Positions 9,118 through 17,540 of a DNA stretch of 42,900 bases are shown one piece after another. Location: NCBI GenBank assembly GCA_009787355.1, contig WRGD01000143.1, positions 1-42,900 of the forward strand, written 5' to 3'. The position numbers were made by a program, and so were the translations under genes. Within the stretch, counting starts at the first letter, position 1; every line of letters begins with the position of its first letter. The DNA comes from Defluviitaleaceae bacterium. GTDB lineage: Bacteria; Bacillota; Clostridia; Lachnospirales; UBA5962. The notes beneath the pieces were generated by a model that did not search any database, was not told the origin of the DNA, and saw only the letters and a list, made by a program, of their open reading frames with translations.

Positions 9118-11330
9118 TAATGTTGATAATCCCCCATAAATAATTCTTCGTAAGTAGTTTTTTTATTGCTATATCCACATCTAATACCAAACTCGAAAAT
9201 TCTTTTACTAGTAGATAAAAGAGGATAATTTAATCTTTGAATATCACCAGTTATTATAACTCTAACAACTTTAATATTCATATTTGGTTTAGTTAATTCA
9301 ACGTAAAAAACATCTCCATCAATTTTCTTTTTTACTAAGTCAGTAACTTTTTTAATAACATCATAAGAACTATTAAATTCAAAAATTGGTTTTGTAATAG
9401 ATGTTACTTTATCACAATTTCCCAAAATATCTTTATTAACAAGAAAATGTTGATTATATAAATTAGAAAGACTTTTAGCTAAAACATTTTTATTTACTAA
9501 ACTATTTTCTTTACCTCCAAAAATCGAATCACAAAATTGTAATGCTTCTGTAATAGAACGCTCAAGTGCTATTTCAGGTAGTATATGACATCCAAATCCA
9601 TTATAAGCATATTGAGAATAATTATTTCTATTAACAATATAAGTTCTAAAAACAGGAATAGATAAATCATTTGTGTAATCTCTTGTTATAATATCGTATC
9701 CCATATCCTTAACTTTTGATACAATTTCTTTAATTTTTTTATTAGCAGAACTCGCATAGTCAACTACTGGTAATACATAAGGATTAGATTGACCTATAGC
9801 CCAAGCATCATGCTCTATAACTTCAAAAAGTCCATGTAATATGGCATCCTCTAAAGTCAATCCTGAAGCAACTCCTGTAGAGGAAGTTACAAATAAAGTT
9901 CCTTTTAGTTCGACATCAAACATAAAAGTTAAAAATGCAGGCAATAATTTCTTAGTATTATCAGTTAAAGATATACCAGCAACCCAATCTATTTCACTAT
10001 TTTCATCGAAATCATCAAAAGAAGTTTTTTTATTCATAATTGTTTTAGATAAATGTGGCATATCTATAGCAAATTTTTTAACATCACAATATTTAGCCGA
10101 AATAATAGGTATATTTCCTGTATACTGACGACTGATATGTTCGAATAATTCAAAAGCCGCAGAAAAATAAGCTTGAGTTTCTGTAACTCCTTTTCCAGCT
10201 GCTGTATCTTTCTTTAAAATGTAAGGAAAAGTTTCATCATTCATTTGTTCAAAATAAGCTAAATAAGATGGAGCTATATCATTAAAAGGATTTTCAATAT
10301 TAGGTTTAATATTTATTTTAGATTTTAACTTATCAAGCTCAACATCAATTAAATTTTTAGTCTCATCTTCAGTCTTTGAGCGAAGCCCACCAGTTTTATA
10401 TTTAATTATATCTTGTTTTAATTTGTTATCATCAACGTCATCTTTAAATGAAAATGTTGAGCCTACTTTAAGATAATTTTTATTTATACCATTACAAAAT
10501 TCACAATAAGTAGTAGGCAATCTTTCTTCTTTATGTTCGTGTAACGAATATGAATTAAAGAAATATTCACAATTTAAAAACTCTGAAGAATTACCATTAA
10601 AAAAGTTCATTAAATCATTATATAGAACATCTACTAAATAAAGTATATTAGATTTTCCAAACTCTTTTGGTACATCGTAAGAATATTTAAGATTTTTTAA
10701 ATCATTGATTGTTATTTTTTGCCCATTAGGTAAATTAGCATTTATATTTTTAACTTTAGAACTTATTATACATTCCAAACAAGCACTTTTGTTGGGAATA
10801 ACTAAAGGTCCAAGTGTAATGCCATTCCCGTTAAAATTAATTTTAATAAATGGTTTTTGATATTTATACAATTTTTTGTTTACATCTAGTAAATCAGAAT
10901 ATGTACAACTAGATGGAGCCAAAATAACTATATCAAAATCAGCTATAACATCTTTTTCTAAGAAATGATTAAGTGTAAAACGAGTACACTCTGTAAATAC
11001 TTCACTTATTAATCCTTCACCTATTATTAAAATATTAGGCTTTTTCTTAATTTGAAATTTATGATTTGATTTTTCTATAATTCCTTCTTCTAAAATAGTT
11101 TCCAAAAAAAATCTAACATCTTTCTCTAAATACTTATCATTGAATTTTTTTTCAATTTCAGCAAAAGTATTTTTTCCATTAATTTCTACCAATACTTCTT
11201 TTAATACATTAGGGTCGCAATTGAATATTTTAATTTCACTTGAAGAAAAAGAACAAATAACTCTTTCGCTATCGTATTGATAGCTACATATTTTATTTAT
11301 TAAAGGTATTTCATCTAATTCGTATTTCAT
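9117..11330 (-). CDS. Fused E1-like / YcaO cyclodehydratase of a RiPP (TOMM-type) biosynthetic locus
   Basis: A single 737-aa polypeptide joins the two halves of a TOMM cyclodehydratase. Residues 1-90 look like the winged-helix leader-binding (RRE) part. Residues 98-285 form an E1/ThiF-like 'Ocin-ThiF' domain with two zinc-ligand pairs, C184-x2-C187 and C276-x2-C279. Residues about 370-737 are the YcaO ATP-using domain, with the acidic helices FELFEH (393-398) and EVIEHDAW (503-510) and a Glu-rich GFGCHILPEIALERSITEA region (578-596). YcaO enzymes activate backbone amides with ATP to form azolines, thioamides or amidines. No TfuA partner or SagB-type dehydrogenase is nearby, and the C-terminus lacks a PxPxP ending. 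I chose ATG at 11330 for its GGAGG site; the frame is open to 11369. Confidence 0.9.
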   Translation of the reverse strand: MKYELDEIPLINKICSYQYDSERVICSFSSSEIKIFNCDPNVLKEVLVEINGKNTFAEIEKKFNDKYLEKDVRFFLETILEEGIIEKSNHKFQIKKKPNILIIGEGLISEVFTECTRFTLNHFLEKDVIADFDIVILAPSSCTYSDLLDVNKKLYKYQKPFIKINFNGNGITLGPLVIPNKSACLECIISSKVKNINANLPNGQKITINDLKNLKYSYDVPKEFGKSNILYLVDVLYNDLMNFFNGNSSEFLNCEYFFNSYSLHEHKEERLPTTYCEFCNGINKNYLKVGSTFSFKDDVDDNKLKQDIIKYKTGGLRSKTEDETKNLIDVELDKLKSKINIKPNIENPFNDIAPSYLAYFEQMNDETFPYILKKDTAAGKGVTETQAYFSAAFELFEHISRQYTGNIPIISAKYCDVKKFAIDMPHLSKTIMNKKTSFDDFDENSEIDWVAGISLTDNTKKLLPAFLTFMFDVELKGTLFVTSSTGVASGLTLEDAILHGLFEVIEHDAWAIGQSNPYVLPVVDYASSANKKIKEIVSKVKDMGYDIITRDYTNDLSIPVFRTYIVNRNNYSQYAYNGFGCHILPEIALERSITEALQFCDSIFGGKENSLVNKNVLAKSLSNLYNQHFLVNKDILGNCDKVTSITKPIFEFNSSYDVIKKVTDLVKKKIDGDVFYVELTKPNMNIKVVRVIITGDIQRLNYPLLSTSKRIFEFGIRCGYSNKKTTYEELFMGDYQH

Positions 11331-11353
11331 ATTTCCTCCATTCATTATTATAT

Positions 11354-11391
11354 AAAAGCCATTAGGCATATAAATTTTCCTAATGGCTTTT
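11354..11391 (-). terminator. attenuator-like hairpin between the precursor and the YcaO gene
   Basis: A 13-bp perfect stem (aaaagccattagg / cctaatggctttt) with a 12-nt loop starts 6 bases after the precursor stop and ends before the YcaO ribosome binding site. The U-run is short (UUUUAUAUAAU), so partial termination is plausible. That would give much more precursor mRNA than enzyme mRNA, a common arrangement in RiPP operons. Confidence 0.75.
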
Positions 11392-11396
11392 AAAAA

Positions 11397-11486
11397 TTAA
11401 GCCTTCTTCTGCTCATTACCATTTGCGGTACCACCAAAAGGCATTGCTACTTGCTCTTTAGCTTCTTTAATAACTGTTATTTGCAT
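11397..11486 (-). CDS. 29-aa RiPP precursor peptide candidate
   Basis: A 29-codon ORF with a very strong ribosome binding site (AGGAGGTG at 11496-11503), directly downstream of a sigma-A-like promoter and upstream of the YcaO enzyme. The peptide starts MQITVIKEAK, an amphipathic leader-like stretch. It has a PFGGT segment at residues 16-20 with a Gly18-Gly19 pair, and ends NEQKKA. It has no Cys and no Ser; Thr4 and Thr20 are the only hydroxyl residues, and only Thr20 is in the likely core. Size, position and expression signals support a precursor. The modification site and cleavage site (after Gly-Gly, or elsewhere) are not known. It matches no precursor family that I can name with confidence. 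Confidence 0.8.
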   Translation of the reverse strand: MQITVIKEAKEQVAMPFGGTANGNEQKKA

Positions 11487-11516
11487 GATATATCCCACCT
11501 CCTTTTAATATTAGAG

Positions 11517-11555
11517 TTGCTCATTCCAGGAATAAAAATATGTAAGCATGAGCAA
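11517..11555. promoter_or_regulatory. inverted repeat at the start of the precursor transcript
   Basis: TTGCTCAT (11517-11524) and ATGAGCAA (11548-11555) form perfect 8-bp arms 23 nt apart. The predicted transcription start falls at about 11553, so the repeat would fold at the extreme 5' end of the precursor mRNA, just before its ribosome binding site. It could stabilise the mRNA, control ribosome access, or be an operator read as DNA. Confidence 0.5.
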
Positions 11556-11559
11556 TTTA

Positions 11560-11588
11560 AATATACCAATATTTTTTATATAAGTCAA
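11560..11588 (-). promoter_or_regulatory. sigma-A-type promoter of the RiPP operon
   Basis: On the minus strand TTGACT (11583-11588), a 17-bp spacer and TATATT (11560-11565). It reads toward the 29-codon precursor, with an expected leader of about 65 nt. Confidence 0.78.
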
Positions 11589-11688
11589 TATATTTTTTAT
11601 ATATTTTTATATTTTTTTGTAAAAATTATAAACCTAAGATAGCAAGAAACAACTAAAAATATGAAAACAAAAAATACAAAAACTACAA

Positions 11689-11717
11689 TTGACTAAAATA
11701 ATCAAAGCAAATATAAT
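11689..11717 (+). promoter_or_regulatory. sigma-A-type promoter of the opp/dpp operon
   Basis: TTGACT (11689-11694), exactly 17 bp, then perfect TATAAT (11712-11717). It lies 44 bp before the permease ATG and is divergent from the RiPP promoter, 100 bp away. Confidence 0.85.
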
Positions 11718-11760
11718 AACAAGTTATATAGATTTTAATTTTTGCGAAAGGACCAATTTT

Positions 11761-12618
11761 ATGAAAAATAATGTTTCCACAAATGCAGATTCTCATAGGA
11801 AAAGAAGACTAAAGGCTATAGCAAACAAACAAGTAATAGTAGGTAGTTCTATAATATTTGCCTTTATTCTTATAGCTATTTTTGCACCTTTAATAGCACC
11901 AGAAAATCCACTTCAGATAGCTGTACAACGCAGGTTACAAGGTCCATCTTCTTACAATTTACTTGGTACAGATGAATTGGGACGTGATGTACTTAGTAGG
12001 CTTATTTTTGGTACTAGAATATCTCTTGTTGTTGGTGTAATGGCAACTGTTTTTGGAGGAATACTTGGAGTTGCACTAGGTATAATAAGTGGGTATTATG
12101 GGGGAAAAACGGACTCTATTATAATGCGTTTTATGGATGTTTTACTTGCTCTACCCGGTATTCTTTTGGCACTTGCTATTGTCGCTGTACTTGGTTCTAG
12201 CACCACAAATACTATTATTGCTGTTTCTATTTTTGCTGTTCCCGGATTTGCACGTATTGTGCGTGGTTCTGTATTAAGTGTAAAAAAACTGGAATACATA
12301 GAGGCAATCCGTGCTATCGGGGCAGGAGATTTTAGAATAATTACAAAACACATACTTCCAAATGTATTGTCTCCTATAATTGTTCAATCTACGCTTTATG
12401 TAGCATCTGCTATTGTTATTGCTGCGTCTCTTTCATTTTTAGGAATGGGTACACAACCACCAACTCCAGAATGGGGTACAATGCTTGCAAACGGAAGAGA
12501 ATTTTTGCGTCAGGCACCTCACCTTACTATGTATCCCGGTATTATGATTTTATTAGTAGTTTTAGGATTTAATCTTATTGGAGATGGTCTTCGTGATTCT
12601 CTGGAAACAAAGAAGTAA
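11761..12618 (+). CDS. Peptide ABC transporter permease, OppC/DppC type
   Basis: One of two inner-membrane permeases of a peptide importer. The 285-aa protein has a cytoplasmic basic N-terminus, a first helix near residues 25-45, the periplasm-side LGTDELGRDVLSRLIFGTR motif typical of DppC/OppC, and a BPD_transp_1 domain with an EAA-type coupling loop (IEAIRAIGAGD...ILPN). The frame is open upstream to 11689, but that stretch is the promoter itself. ATG at 11761 follows a GAAAGGA site. It is the first gene of a four-gene operon (C, B, D, F order). Confidence 0.92.
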   Translation: MKNNVSTNADSHRKRRLKAIANKQVIVGSSIIFAFILIAIFAPLIAPENPLQIAVQRRLQGPSSYNLLGTDELGRDVLSRLIFGTRISLVVGVMATVFGGILGVALGIISGYYGGKTDSIIMRFMDVLLALPGILLALAIVAVLGSSTTNTIIAVSIFAVPGFARIVRGSVLSVKKLEYIEAIRAIGAGDFRIITKHILPNVLSPIIVQSTLYVASAIVIAASLSFLGMGTQPPTPEWGTMLANGREFLRQAPHLTMYPGIMILLVVLGFNLIGDGLRDSLETKK

Positions 12619-12656
12619 TATTAAAATTACATGATTATTATAGAAAGAGGTTGAAT

Positions 12657-13580
12657 ATGTTAGTTTTTATAGTAAAGAGATTTTTACAAACAATACCAGT
12701 TGTTATTGGTGTTACTCTTGCTGTTTTTTTAATGCTTCATTTTATTCCGGGAGACCCTGCACGTATTATGGCAGGTGAAGCAGCTAGTGAAGCACAGTTA
12801 GAACAAATGCGTGAAAATTTAGGCTTGAACGACCCCTTATGGGTACAATATGGTAGATATGTATCAAATGCATTACAAGGAGATTTAGGAAGAAGTATAA
12901 GAACAAATCGCCCTGTTACAGCCGAAATTTTTGACCAGCGTTTCGGTATTACAGTACAACTTGCAACAGTAGGCACTGCCCTTGCCGTTTTATTTGGGCT
13001 TACAGCTGGTATAATTAGTGCTACAAGACGTGGTTCTATTATCGATACTATACTTATGTTAATTGCACTTCTCGGTTTAAGTATGCCAAATTTTTGGCTT
13101 GGTATACTTCTTATAAATTTCTTTAGTGTTCAGCTTGGATGGTTTGCAACTGCAGGTTGGGGTACATTTAGGCATATGGTCCTACCAGCACTAACACTTG
13201 GAGTAAGTGGTATGGCAATAATAGCAAGAATGACAAGAAGCTCACTTATAGATGTTCTAAATCAAGACTATATTAGAACAGCTTATGCAAAAGGGGTAAA
13301 AGAAAGAGTTGTTATTTATAAACACGCCCTTAGAAATGCACTAATACCTGTTATAACAGTTGTCGGACTACAATTTGGTACACTACTTGGAGGGGCTATT
13401 ATAACAGAATCTGTTTTTGCTATAAATGGAATGGGTAGGCTTATAGTAGATTCTATAAGGGCTCAAGATTTTCCTATGGTACAAGGTACTGTTCTTATCG
13501 TATCTCTTGTTTTTGTTGTTGTTAATACTCTTGTCGATATTATATATAGAATGGTAAACAAGCGTATAGACTTAGGATAA
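12657..13580 (+). CDS. Peptide ABC transporter permease, OppB/DppB type
   Basis: The second permease, 307 aa. It has an N-terminal helix (FLQTIPVVIGVTLAVFLMLHF), the conserved IPGDPAR motif after it, the LGLNDPLWVQYGRY segment typical of DppB/OppB, and an EAA loop (YIRTAYAKGVKERVVIYKHALRNALIP) that contacts the ATPase. ATG at 12657 is preferred over TTG at 12651, because the AGAGG site would touch the latter. It is co-transcribed with the OppC-type gene 38 bp upstream and the ATPase gene 12 bp downstream. Confidence 0.93.
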   Translation: MLVFIVKRFLQTIPVVIGVTLAVFLMLHFIPGDPARIMAGEAASEAQLEQMRENLGLNDPLWVQYGRYVSNALQGDLGRSIRTNRPVTAEIFDQRFGITVQLATVGTALAVLFGLTAGIISATRRGSIIDTILMLIALLGLSMPNFWLGILLINFFSVQLGWFATAGWGTFRHMVLPALTLGVSGMAIIARMTRSSLIDVLNQDYIRTAYAKGVKERVVIYKHALRNALIPVITVVGLQFGTLLGGAIITESVFAINGMGRLIVDSIRAQDFPMVQGTVLIVSLVFVVVNTLVDIIYRMVNKRIDLG

Positions 13581-13592
13581 GGAGGAAATATA

Positions 13593-14612
13593 ATGGAAGA
13601 CATTGTTTTAGAAGTAAAAGATTTACGTACCTCTTTTTTTACAGCGGGTGGAGAAGTAAAAGCTGTAAATGGAGTTAGCTTTCAAATAGAAAAAGGTAAA
13701 ACTTTGGGAATAGTTGGTGAATCTGGTTCTGGAAAAAGTATAACATCTCTTAGCATACTTAGGCTTTTAGATGGTACTTCTGGAAAAACAGTAGGTGGCG
13801 AAATATTTTTCAAAGGTGAAGATTTATTAAAAAAGCCAAAAAGACAAATGATGAAAATACGTGGTAACGATATATCTATGATTTTTCAAGAACCTATGAC
13901 AAGCCTTAATCCTACACTTACTTGTGGAGACCAGATAGCAGAATCTTTTAGAATACACAAGCATTATACAAAAGCCAAAGCGTGGGAATCTGCAGTAGAA
14001 ATGTTAAAACTTGTAGGTATACCATCACCAGAAAAAAGAGCAAAACAATATCCTTTCGAACTTTCTGGTGGTATGCGTCAACGTGTAATGATTGCCATTG
14101 CTCTTAGTTGTTCCCCAGAACTTTTAATTGCAGATGAGCCTACAACTGCACTAGATGTTACAATTCAAGCACAAATTTTGGACTTAATGAAAAAATTACA
14201 AAAAGATTTAGGTACTTCTCTTATTATGATAACACATGATTTAGGTGTTGTTGCAGAAATGTGTGATTATGTTGCCGTTATGTATTGTGGTAAAATTGTA
14301 GAATATACAGATGTTAGAAGTCTTTTTACATCTCCAAAGCATCCGTACACAATAGGACTTTTAAAATCTATACCAAACCACGAGGAAACAAAAGAAACCC
14401 TAGATATTATACCAGGGTCTGTTCCTAGTCCTTTTGATTTGCCAAAAGGTTGTAGTTTTGCTCCACGTTGTCCATATGCAAAAGATATTTGTAATAATGC
14501 CATACCAAATTTAAGCGATGAAAATACAGATAGGCTAGTACGTTGCTATATTTATGGTACAGATGAATGGGACAAAACAGAACTACCAGAATCCATGGGA
14601 GGTATAAAATGA
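13593..14612 (+). CDS. Peptide ABC transporter ATPase, OppD/DppD type
   Basis: A 339-aa ATPase powering peptide import. Walker A GESGSGKS, Q-loop FQEPMTSLNP, signature LSGGMRQRV, Walker B LLIADEPTTALD and switch His ITHDLG are all present. The C-terminal oligopeptide/dipeptide extension carries four Cys (CSFAPRCPYAKDIC and a later RC), the pattern that holds an Fe-S cluster in some members of this family; that is inference here. A GGAGG site precedes the ATG. Its TGA overlaps the next ATG (ATGA), so the two ATPases are translationally coupled. Confidence 0.94.
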   Translation: MEDIVLEVKDLRTSFFTAGGEVKAVNGVSFQIEKGKTLGIVGESGSGKSITSLSILRLLDGTSGKTVGGEIFFKGEDLLKKPKRQMMKIRGNDISMIFQEPMTSLNPTLTCGDQIAESFRIHKHYTKAKAWESAVEMLKLVGIPSPEKRAKQYPFELSGGMRQRVMIAIALSCSPELLIADEPTTALDVTIQAQILDLMKKLQKDLGTSLIMITHDLGVVAEMCDYVAVMYCGKIVEYTDVRSLFTSPKHPYTIGLLKSIPNHEETKETLDIIPGSVPSPFDLPKGCSFAPRCPYAKDICNNAIPNLSDENTDRLVRCYIYGTDEWDKTELPESMGGIK

Positions 14613-15610
14613 GCAAAGTCCTATTAGAAGTAAGAGACTTGAAACAGTATTTTCCAATAAGAAAAGGTGTTTTTAACCGTATTAGTGGATATGTAAAAGC
14701 TGTAGATGGCATAAGTTTCAAGGTACACGAAGGTGAGACTGTAAGTGTTGTAGGTGAATCTGGTTGTGGAAAATCTACAACTGGTAGAAGTATATTAAGA
14801 CTTGTAGAGCCTACTTCTGGCGAAGTTATATTCGATGGTGTAAAATTATCTAGTTTAAATAAACAAGAATTGAGAAAAAAAAGAAAAGATATACAAATAA
14901 TTTTTCAAGACCCATATGCTTCATTAAACCCAAGACAAACAGTATTTGATATTTTAGACGAAGCAATGGGTATACAAGGTATAGGAGAAAAAGGTAATAG
15001 AAGAGATAGAATAAAAGAGCTAATGCACACTGTAGGACTTGGAGACCACCAGATAGATTTATACCCACATCAATTTTCAGGTGGACAAAGGCAGCGTATT
15101 GGTATTGCTAGAGCACTTAGTGTAAAGCCTAAACTAATAGTTTGCGATGAAGCAGTTTCAGCATTAGATGTTAGTATAAGAGCTCAAGTTCTTAACCTTT
15201 TGAAAGATTTGCAAAAAAAGTATCACCTTACTTACTTATTTATTTCTCATGATTTGGGTGTTGTTAGACATATATCGGATAGAATTTTAGTTATGTATCT
15301 CGGAAAAATAATGGAAATATCAGAAAAAGAAGCCCTTTTTGAAAACCCCGGTCATCCATATACAAAAGCTCTACTTTCTTCTATACCAAGTACACAAATA
15401 GATAACAAAAAAGAAAGAATAATACTAAAAGGAGATGTTCCATCTCCAATAAATCCTCCTACTGGTTGCCCTTTCCACACAAGATGTCCTATTGCTAAAG
15501 ATATTTGTAGTAAAGATATTCCGAAATTTCACAACTTAGGCACTAATGGAGAAAGTGGATTTAGTGCTTGTCATTTTGTAGAAAATGGGGTTTTACAATA
15601 TAAAAATTAA
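14609..15610 (+). CDS. Peptide ABC transporter ATPase, OppF/DppF type
   Basis: The partner ATPase of the OppD-type protein, 333 aa from the ATG at 14609. That ATG overlaps the preceding stop by 4 nt and has a GGGAGGT site. It contains Walker A GESGCGKS, Q-loop IFQDPYASLNPRQT (an OppF/DppF hallmark), signature FSGGQRQRIGIARAL, a Walker B-like IVCDEAVSALD, and the Cys-containing C-terminal extension (GCPFHTRCPIAKDIC). The Walker B has DEA where the sister protein has DEP, as often seen in OppF. It is the last gene of the operon, followed by an intrinsic terminator. Confidence 0.94.
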   Translation: MSKVLLEVRDLKQYFPIRKGVFNRISGYVKAVDGISFKVHEGETVSVVGESGCGKSTTGRSILRLVEPTSGEVIFDGVKLSSLNKQELRKKRKDIQIIFQDPYASLNPRQTVFDILDEAMGIQGIGEKGNRRDRIKELMHTVGLGDHQIDLYPHQFSGGQRQRIGIARALSVKPKLIVCDEAVSALDVSIRAQVLNLLKDLQKKYHLTYLFISHDLGVVRHISDRILVMYLGKIMEISEKEALFENPGHPYTKALLSSIPSTQIDNKKERIILKGDVPSPINPPTGCPFHTRCPIAKDICSKDIPKFHNLGTNGESGFSACHFVENGVLQYKN

Positions 15611-15622
15611 ATATTGTTTTTT

Positions 15623-15644
15623 GATGCTTCGGCATCTTTTTTTT
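15623..15644 (+). terminator. intrinsic terminator of the opp/dpp operon
   Basis: GATGC-UUCG-GCATC stem with a stable UUCG tetraloop, followed by eight T residues. It starts 12 nt after the stop codon. Confidence 0.85.
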
Positions 15645-15675
15645 GTGTAAAAACCAAAATTCAATAAATATAGTA

Positions 15676-15704
15676 TTGTCGAAATTTTCAAATAGGTGTA
15701 TAAT
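15676..15704 (+). promoter_or_regulatory. sigma-A-type promoter of the secreted protease gene
   Basis: TTGTCG (15676-15681), a 17-bp spacer, then perfect TATAAT (15699-15704). It is 49 bp before the chosen ATG and just after the preceding terminator. Confidence 0.7.
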
Positions 15705-15753
15705 ATTTTTAATCATAATTTATTTGAATTTTAAGAGAGGGATATTAATCATA

Positions 15754-17406
15754 ATGAAAACAAAAAAATTTTTATCATTGCTATTAGTAAGTATTTTTAC
15801 ATTCACAGCTATATCAAATACTACAGCTTTGGCAAATGCAATAAATCCAAATGAAATAACACTAATAGAATCTCCAAATTGGTGGATGCGTCCAATTTTA
15901 TGGCAAGAAGATTTAGAACAATTTAGAGATGCTGTTTTGCAAAGCCACCCAAGATTTTGGGATGATACAGAAATATTTTTACCAGGTGAATTATTAAATC
16001 AGGAAAGTTGGGGTCAAGACATTTGGAATGAACTACAACTTAATTTGCAAATTAGAGAAGATTTTTTAACTGCAATGGATGAGCTTATATCAAATATAAA
16101 TGTTTTATCAGACTTTGAAATTTTTTCAGAAGCAAGGCGTGCAGCTAATATAATAAGTGATAGCCATTTTACTTTTCAACTTTCAGGTGAAATATATGAC
16201 ACAAGATTTCCATTGGGTCTTCGTTTTCTAGGTGGTGATAACGGTCATTTTTACTTACTTTCTACTACAGAACCTTTTGCACAAGCTTTAAACCATAGGT
16301 TGTTATACATAAACGACATACCTATAGACGAAATTATAGAAACTTATAGCAAAATTGGTATGCATGAAAATAGATTTGAAATGAGGTATAGATTATCTAC
16401 TCGTCTAACACAACCATTATATCTTGCTGCTTTAGGTTTATATAATGATAACCAAACTAAATTTACTTTTGGAAATGTAAATGATTTATATACACTTGAA
16501 ATAACTTTGACTGCTGATGATACAATAGTATATGAGAATAACCCCTCTACAGAATTAGAATTTTTAGCAACCTTACCAATGCAAAATAGAAATGATGGTG
16601 AAATTCCACGTTTTCTAAGAAGAAAAGGACATAACACTTTTGAAATTTTTGAAGAAAAAGGACTTTTATATATTGTACTCGAAATGATGATTACTAACGA
16701 CCAAATGATTCCCGATTTCGATAGGGATACAAGCCCATTTATACTTAGATTCAATGAAGAAGAATGGGGAGCTGGATTAGTAGAAAGTGCTCAAAAAATT
16801 CTTGAAAATATTTCAGATTATACAGATGATGATGTTTTTGCGTGGGAATCTAATTTTATAATACACCCTGATATTATAGAAGCCGTAGAACAAGGCATTG
16901 TAAATACTGTTATAATAGAAGGTCGTGGAAATGGTGGAGGTACTATTTCTCATTTTTTAAGTCTATATACTTTTTTACAGGACAATATAGAAGATGGGCG
17001 ATTATTTTATTTCACCGATGGTGGAAGTTTTTCTGCAGGTTCGGTAACTGCCGTTGTACTTTCATATTTAGGATTTACAATTGTCGGCGAACCTGCTGGA
17101 CAAAATACAATCTTCCATGGAACAAACGCACTTATAGTTGAAGATAGACCATTTAACCATACATTGAACCATTCTGAAATTTATGTAAGGGTTCCTAATA
17201 GTCTTGCAAGCTTAGAATCAAATACAACTCATTATCTTGGAAGGCTAGGAACTTCTGCAGAAAATTTTTTAGAAAAGTTTCCTGATTTTGAATTTTATGC
17301 AGTGTTTCCGGAAATAGAGATATTATTAACTTTAGATAATTGGATAAATAATGAAGACCCTGTTTTAAACTATGTAATAGATAAATTGAATTTATTAGAA
17401 AATTAA
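15754..17406 (+). CDS. Secreted S41-family peptidase-like protein
   Basis: A 550-aa exported protein with a classic Sec signal peptide (MKTKKF then a hydrophobic core, cleavage probably after ALANA). The C-terminal third resembles the S41 tail-specific protease fold: VIIEGRGNGGG around residue 390, GGSFSAGS with the probable nucleophile Ser427, and a GEPAGQNTIFHGTN segment. The Lys expected in CtpA-type proteases is not visible in that segment. It therefore resembles the non-CtpA S41 branch, and catalytic competence is uncertain. No PDZ domain is obvious. The frame is open upstream to 15643, but ATG 15754 has a GAGAGGGA site and starts the signal peptide. It is a single-gene unit with its own promoter and terminator. 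Confidence 0.78.
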   Translation: MKTKKFLSLLLVSIFTFTAISNTTALANAINPNEITLIESPNWWMRPILWQEDLEQFRDAVLQSHPRFWDDTEIFLPGELLNQESWGQDIWNELQLNLQIREDFLTAMDELISNINVLSDFEIFSEARRAANIISDSHFTFQLSGEIYDTRFPLGLRFLGGDNGHFYLLSTTEPFAQALNHRLLYINDIPIDEIIETYSKIGMHENRFEMRYRLSTRLTQPLYLAALGLYNDNQTKFTFGNVNDLYTLEITLTADDTIVYENNPSTELEFLATLPMQNRNDGEIPRFLRRKGHNTFEIFEEKGLLYIVLEMMITNDQMIPDFDRDTSPFILRFNEEEWGAGLVESAQKILENISDYTDDDVFAWESNFIIHPDIIEAVEQGIVNTVIIEGRGNGGGTISHFLSLYTFLQDNIEDGRLFYFTDGGSFSAGSVTAVVLSYLGFTIVGEPAGQNTIFHGTNALIVEDRPFNHTLNHSEIYVRVPNSLASLESNTTHYLGRLGTSAENFLEKFPDFEFYAVFPEIEILLTLDNWINNEDPVLNYVIDKLNLLEN

Positions 17407-17442
17407 AGATATAAAAAAGGTACTTTGGAATCTTTTTAATTT

Positions 17443-17484
17443 AACACCCAACAAATCTTTTAAATGATTTATTGGGTGTTTAAA
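17443..17484 (+). terminator. terminator hairpin after the secreted protease gene
   Basis: aacacccaa / ttgggtgtt outer stem extended by aaatc / gattt, with one mismatch between them and an 8-nt loop. It is followed by tttaaaaatttt. It ends the plus-strand protease gene. Confidence 0.7.
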
Positions 17485-17540
17485 AATTTTAATGATTTTA
17501 GATAGACTATATTCCAATAAAAATAATAATTTCAAATTTT

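Noticed and set aside
11451-11642. 63-codon plus-strand frame over the RiPP promoter
   Set aside because: Phe/Ile/Tyr-rich translation of AT-rich promoter DNA, antisense to the precursor and its strong ribosome binding site.
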